7,465 nucleotides of DNA from an uncultured Eubacteriales bacterium (GTDB taxonomy: Bacteria; Bacillota; Clostridia; Christensenellales; Borkfalkiaceae). Below the pieces are notes generated by a model. The model had not been told where the DNA came from and did no database searches. It was given only the letters and a program-made list of their open reading frames with translations. The stretch lies in assembly GCA_900540805.1 (NCBI GenBank), contig UQHL01000043.1:1-7465 (forward strand). Reading direction: 5' to 3'. This document shows, one piece after another, positions 5,108 to 7,465 of this stretch (positions are counted from its first letter, which is position 1; the number at the start of each line of letters is the position of its first letter). Both the position numbers and the translations under genes were made by a program.

Positions 5108-6445
5108 CTATTTATCCGTTTGAGCGAGAAAGTCGGGAACGACGTCGTTTCTCGTCAGATCTTCATACGTCTGCGGCCTTACGATATAGTCGGCCTTGCC
5201 CTCGCGGACGAGTACGCAGGGCGGAATCAGATTGCGGTTATAATTCATCGCCATCGAGTAATTATACGCGCCCGTGGAAAGGATTGCGAGGATATCTCCC
5301 GTTTCGGCCTTCGGCAAAGGAACGTTCACCGCGATAAGGTCGCCGCTTTCGCAGCATTTGCCCGCAATCGAAACAAGCTCGGCAGCCGCTTCGCCCGCAC
5401 GCGAGGCGAGGACGGGCGTATATTTTGCCTGATAGAGCGCATAGCGCGGGTTGTCGAACATTCCGCCGTCTATCGCCACGTACTTTTTCACACCGGGAAT
5501 CTCTTTCACCGCTCCGACGGTGTAGAGCGTGATACCCGCTTCGCCGACGATGGAACGACCCGGCTCGACAAGAAGATACGGAAGCTTAAGCCCCTTTTCC
5601 AAAGCCCTGGCCTTTACGGCGGAAATCAAAGCTTCGAGATATTCTCCGTACCCTTCGGGCGAAATCTTTTTGTCCTCATCCGTGTACCAGATTCCGAAGC
5701 CTCCGCCCATGTTGAGCTCTTCCGTGACGAAGCCGAGCTTTTCTTTCATTTCCGCGGCAAAGTCCATACATTTTTCCGCGGCGAGTACAAACGATTGTTT
5801 TTCAAAAATCTGTGAGCCTATATGACAATGGAAGCCACGCAGATTGACGTGCTTTTTGGAAAGCGCGTAACGGGTGATTTTTTCGGCCGTTCCGTCCGCG
5901 ACGGAAAATCCGAATTTACTGTCCGTTTTCGCGGTTTGAATATAGGCGTGCGTATGCGCTTCCACACCGGGATTGATGCGCAGAAGGATATTCTGTACAA
6001 GGCCGCGTTTTTCGGCCTCCCGCTCGATCGTATCTATTTCGGAATAGGCGTCCGCTACGATACAGCCGATCCCTGCGTCCAACGCTTCCTTTAGCTCGTA
6101 ACCCAGCTTATTGTTTCCGTGCATATAGATTTCCGAAGCGGGAAATCCCGCTTTCAGCGCCGTATAAAGTTCTCCTCCCGAAACGACGTCGATACCGATT
6201 TTTTCGCTGTCCGCTATGCGGTAAATCGCTTCGCAGGAAAATGCCTTCGAGGCGTAAAGAACTTTCCCGTTGCCCTCGTATTCCCGTTCAATCGTCCCGC
6301 GGTAGATCCGCATCATTTTACGGATATGCGCTTCGTCGAATACGTAGAGCGGCGTTCCGAAACGTTCCGCCAGCTCCGTGCAGTCCGCTCCGCCGATCTC
6401 CAGATGTCCCCGTTCGTTTACCCTTAACGTTTCTCTTGCGTTCAT
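5108..6445 (-). CDS. lysA: diaminopimelate decarboxylase
   Basis: This 445-aa pyridoxal-phosphate enzyme of fold type III (group IV decarboxylases) converts meso-diaminopimelate to L-lysine in the cytoplasm. The PLP-binding lysine is Lys67 in VLYASKAFSC. Further family motifs are HIGSQIF (208-214), the phosphate-binding GGGFG (247-251), EPGRSIVGEAG (294-304), CESGD (365-369, with the catalytic Cys365 supplied across the dimer) and TGAYNYSM (391-398). Length is normal and complete. The ATG at 6445 is chosen because the protein homology begins there and GGAAG lies 6 nt upstream. A longer in-frame extension of 34 residues would start inside the terminator and is rejected. It has its own promoter (6496-6524), with about 45 nt of leader, and no visible lysine riboswitch, since the leader is far too short. 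It sits between the terminator and the M50 gene. Confidence 0.97.
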   Translation of the reverse strand: MNARETLRVNERGHLEIGGADCTELAERFGTPLYVFDEAHIRKMMRIYRGTIEREYEGNGKVLYASKAFSCEAIYRIADSEKIGIDVVSGGELYTALKAGFPASEIYMHGNNKLGYELKEALDAGIGCIVADAYSEIDTIEREAEKRGLVQNILLRINPGVEAHTHAYIQTAKTDSKFGFSVADGTAEKITRYALSKKHVNLRGFHCHIGSQIFEKQSFVLAAEKCMDFAAEMKEKLGFVTEELNMGGGFGIWYTDEDKKISPEGYGEYLEALISAVKARALEKGLKLPYLLVEPGRSIVGEAGITLYTVGAVKEIPGVKKYVAIDGGMFDNPRYALYQAKYTPVLASRAGEAAAELVSIAGKCCESGDLIAVNVPLPKAETGDILAILSTGAYNYSMAMNYNRNLIPPCVLVREGKADYIVRPQTYEDLTRNDVVPDFLAQTDK

Positions 6446-6495
6446 ATTCTTCTTCCGCCTTTGGGATTGGCTCCCGTAAAATAATATCGCTATAT

Positions 6496-6524
6496 ATTTT
6501 AGCAAATTATTTGGCAAAAAGCAA
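6496..6524 (-). promoter_or_regulatory. sigma-A promoter of lysA
   Basis: On the minus strand TTGCTT (6519-6524) is followed after 17 nt by TAAAAT (6496-6501), five of six bases of the consensus. The predicted start is near 6489, giving a leader of about 45 nt that carries the ribosome site. The -35 region and its TTTTT-like extension match those before the M50 gene and rluB. Confidence 0.6.
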
Positions 6525-6545
6525 CAGACGGAAGCGCTTTTCACC

Positions 6546-6593
6546 AAAAAAACCGCCTTTTCGGAAAATTTTCACCGAAAAAGCGGTTTTTTT
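6546..6593. terminator. bidirectional intrinsic terminator between dac and lysA
   Basis: A long stem pairs ACCGC (6552-6556) with GCGGT (6583-6587) and TTTTCGG (6558-6564) with CCGAAAA (6575-6581), with one C/A mismatch and a 10-nt loop. It is flanked by seven As on the left and seven Ts on the right, so either strand gives a hairpin followed by a U-run. It ends the carboxypeptidase transcript 32 nt after its stop codon and insulates lysA. Confidence 0.9.
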
Positions 6594-6624
6594 ATTCTGG
6601 AAAAGCAAACTCGTTTATGCCGCT

Positions 6625-7450
6625 TTACAATTTCCAACCCTGCGCGATTCTGCGCAGATGATCGATAAAGCCCGCAGCTTCTGCGGATTCGTTGGCAACG
6701 AGGTTTACGCGGTCGATTTCCACGTTATCTTTATAGACGATGATTTCGCCCACTTTGTCCCCCGCTTTCACGGGTGCCTTTACGCGGTTTTTCATCTGAA
6801 TGTCTATCGTCACGTTTTCCGTATCCCCGCGCTTGGAGAAGATATGCGAGCTGCGCTCGGGACGCACGGTGACGCATTTGGTCTTTCCTCCGCTGACCGC
6901 GGCCGTTTCGCTTAAAGGGTTATTTTCATCGACGACGGTTTTAAGGGTATAGGTGGCGAAAGCATAATCGAGCATCGTCCGCGTATCCCCGAAACGATGG
7001 TCGCTCGAATCCTCGCCGATGACCACGGCAATCAGACGCATGCCGCCGCGCTTAGCCGTTGCGGCGAGACAGAAGCCCGCCTGGTTGGTGAAGCCCGTTT
7101 TTCCCCCGTCGCAGCCTTCATAGAAACGCACGAGGCGGTTGGTATTGGAAATCTCCGTATATCTTCCCTGCGGATGCTGGAATTTATCCATCCAAATCTT
7201 GCTGAACGTGAAATATTCCTCATGAGAAACGAGCTCTGCAAGCATTTTCGCCACGTCGTGAGCGCAGGAATACTGCGGTTCCTTGGGAAGTCCGGTGCAG
7301 TTGGCAAACAGGGTATTTTCCGCGCCCAGCTCCTTCGCGCGGGCATTCATTTTATCTGTAAACAAGCTCTCGCTGCCCGCTATACGTTCCGCCATCGCAA
7401 CGCAGCTGTCGTTTGCGGAACAGACGATGATGCTTTTGATCAGCTCGCTC
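6625..7450 (-). CDS. D-alanyl-D-alanine carboxypeptidase, N-terminus missing at contig edge
   Basis: A second S11-family penicillin-binding protein, of which 274 genuine residues remain. The reading frame stays open through the window edge, but the last 15 bases are adapter, so real coding ends near 7450. The fragment begins SELIKSIIVCSANDSC, which carries the SxN motif (SAN, residues 11-13). The KTG motif is in GGKTGFTNQAGFCLAA (Lys117-Gly119). A PBP5_C beta domain follows (about 188-250), and the tail EAAGFIDHLRRIAQGWKL looks like an amphipathic membrane anchor. The signal peptide and the SxxK nucleophile motif must lie in the missing part, roughly 100-130 residues by comparison with the other carboxypeptidase here. 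It trims the D-Ala terminus of peptidoglycan stem peptides. A terminator follows directly. An ATG at 7395 is internal and not the true start. Confidence 0.93.
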
Positions 7451-7465
7451 AGATCGGAAGAGCGT
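7451..7465. other. Illumina TruSeq adapter remnant (non-genomic)
   Basis: The final 15 bases, AGATCGGAAGAGCGT, equal the start of the standard Illumina TruSeq read-through adapter (common 13-mer AGATCGGAAGAGC plus GT of the read-2 form). They sit exactly at the contig end, where untrimmed adapter accumulates. The four or five residues they would encode in the carboxypeptidase frame are therefore artificial. Confidence 0.95.

Noticed and set aside
5099..5815. Long plus-strand open frame opposite lysA
   Set aside because: It lies entirely antisense to lysA, its translation is arginine- and phenylalanine-rich with no recognisable domain, and lysA has full family motifs on the other strand.
6446..6490. 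Lysine riboswitch in the lysA leader
   Set aside because: The predicted leader is about 45 nt, far shorter than the roughly 170 nt of the lysine aptamer, and no matching conserved structure is seen.
6446..6547. 34-residue N-terminal extension of LysA
   Set aside because: It would begin at the edge of the terminator, lacks a ribosome site, crosses the lysA promoter, and is not part of the conserved protein.
6601..6608. Fourth TTGCTTTT copy on the minus strand after the second carboxypeptidase
   Set aside because: It lacks a -10 at 16-18 nt (the bases there belong to the terminator stem), so it is not counted as a promoter.
1..7465. CRISPR array, tRNA, rRNA, toxin-antitoxin, phage or defence genes
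   Set aside because: No regularly spaced repeats, no tRNA-like or rRNA sequence, and every sizeable frame is explained by the eight genes listed.

Overview
The window is a chromosomal stretch from a bacterium of the class Clostridia (phylum Bacillota). Evidence for this is the block scpA-scpB-DUF2953-ytfJ-dac-rluB, the spore-associated YtfJ/GerW family protein, DacF-type penicillin-binding proteins, strong AGGAGG-type ribosome binding sites, and GTG and TTG starts. Base composition is near 50% GC in coding regions, with AT-rich spacers. TGA is used as a normal stop. A gut lineage is plausible, but the genus cannot be named from the sequence.

All eight genes lie on the minus strand, so transcription runs from right to left. 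From the right edge: (1) the last 15 bases (7451-7465) match the Illumina TruSeq adapter and are not genomic. (2) A D-Ala-D-Ala carboxypeptidase gene (6625-7450) has lost its N-terminus at the contig edge and is followed by a strong bidirectional terminator (6546-6593). (3) lysA (5108-6445), diaminopimelate decarboxylase, has its own promoter. (4) A site-2-type M50 metalloprotease gene (4339-5031) has a promoter so close that its mRNA may be leaderless. (5) scpA (GTG start) and scpB (TTG start) are tightly coupled and encode the kleisin and winged-helix partners of SMC. (6) A 12-bp perfect hairpin with a U-rich tail covers the start codon of the next gene, a DUF2953 membrane protein. (7) ytfJ overlaps DUF2953 by 34 nt, and a second D-Ala-D-Ala carboxypeptidase gene follows ytfJ after 1 nt. 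(8) rluB, a 23S rRNA pseudouridine synthase, comes last. (9) Two short hairpins with no U-tract sit at the left contig edge.

The functions are ordinary: cell-wall precursor and peptidoglycan trimming (LysA and the two carboxypeptidases), chromosome segregation (ScpAB), membrane proteolysis (M50), a spore-associated module (DUF2953-YtfJ-carboxypeptidase) and ribosome modification. I see no defence system, mobile gene, RNA gene or CRISPR array, and no clearly new system. The points worth a second look are regulatory or technical: the adapter remnant, the hairpin over the DUF2953 start, the possible leaderless M50 transcript, a repeated TTGCTTTTT promoter box, the apparent lack of spmA and spmB between the carboxypeptidase and rluB, and the possible IS200/IS605-like hairpins at the left edge. 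No gene-free stretch exceeds 300 bases; the longest is 6446-6624.
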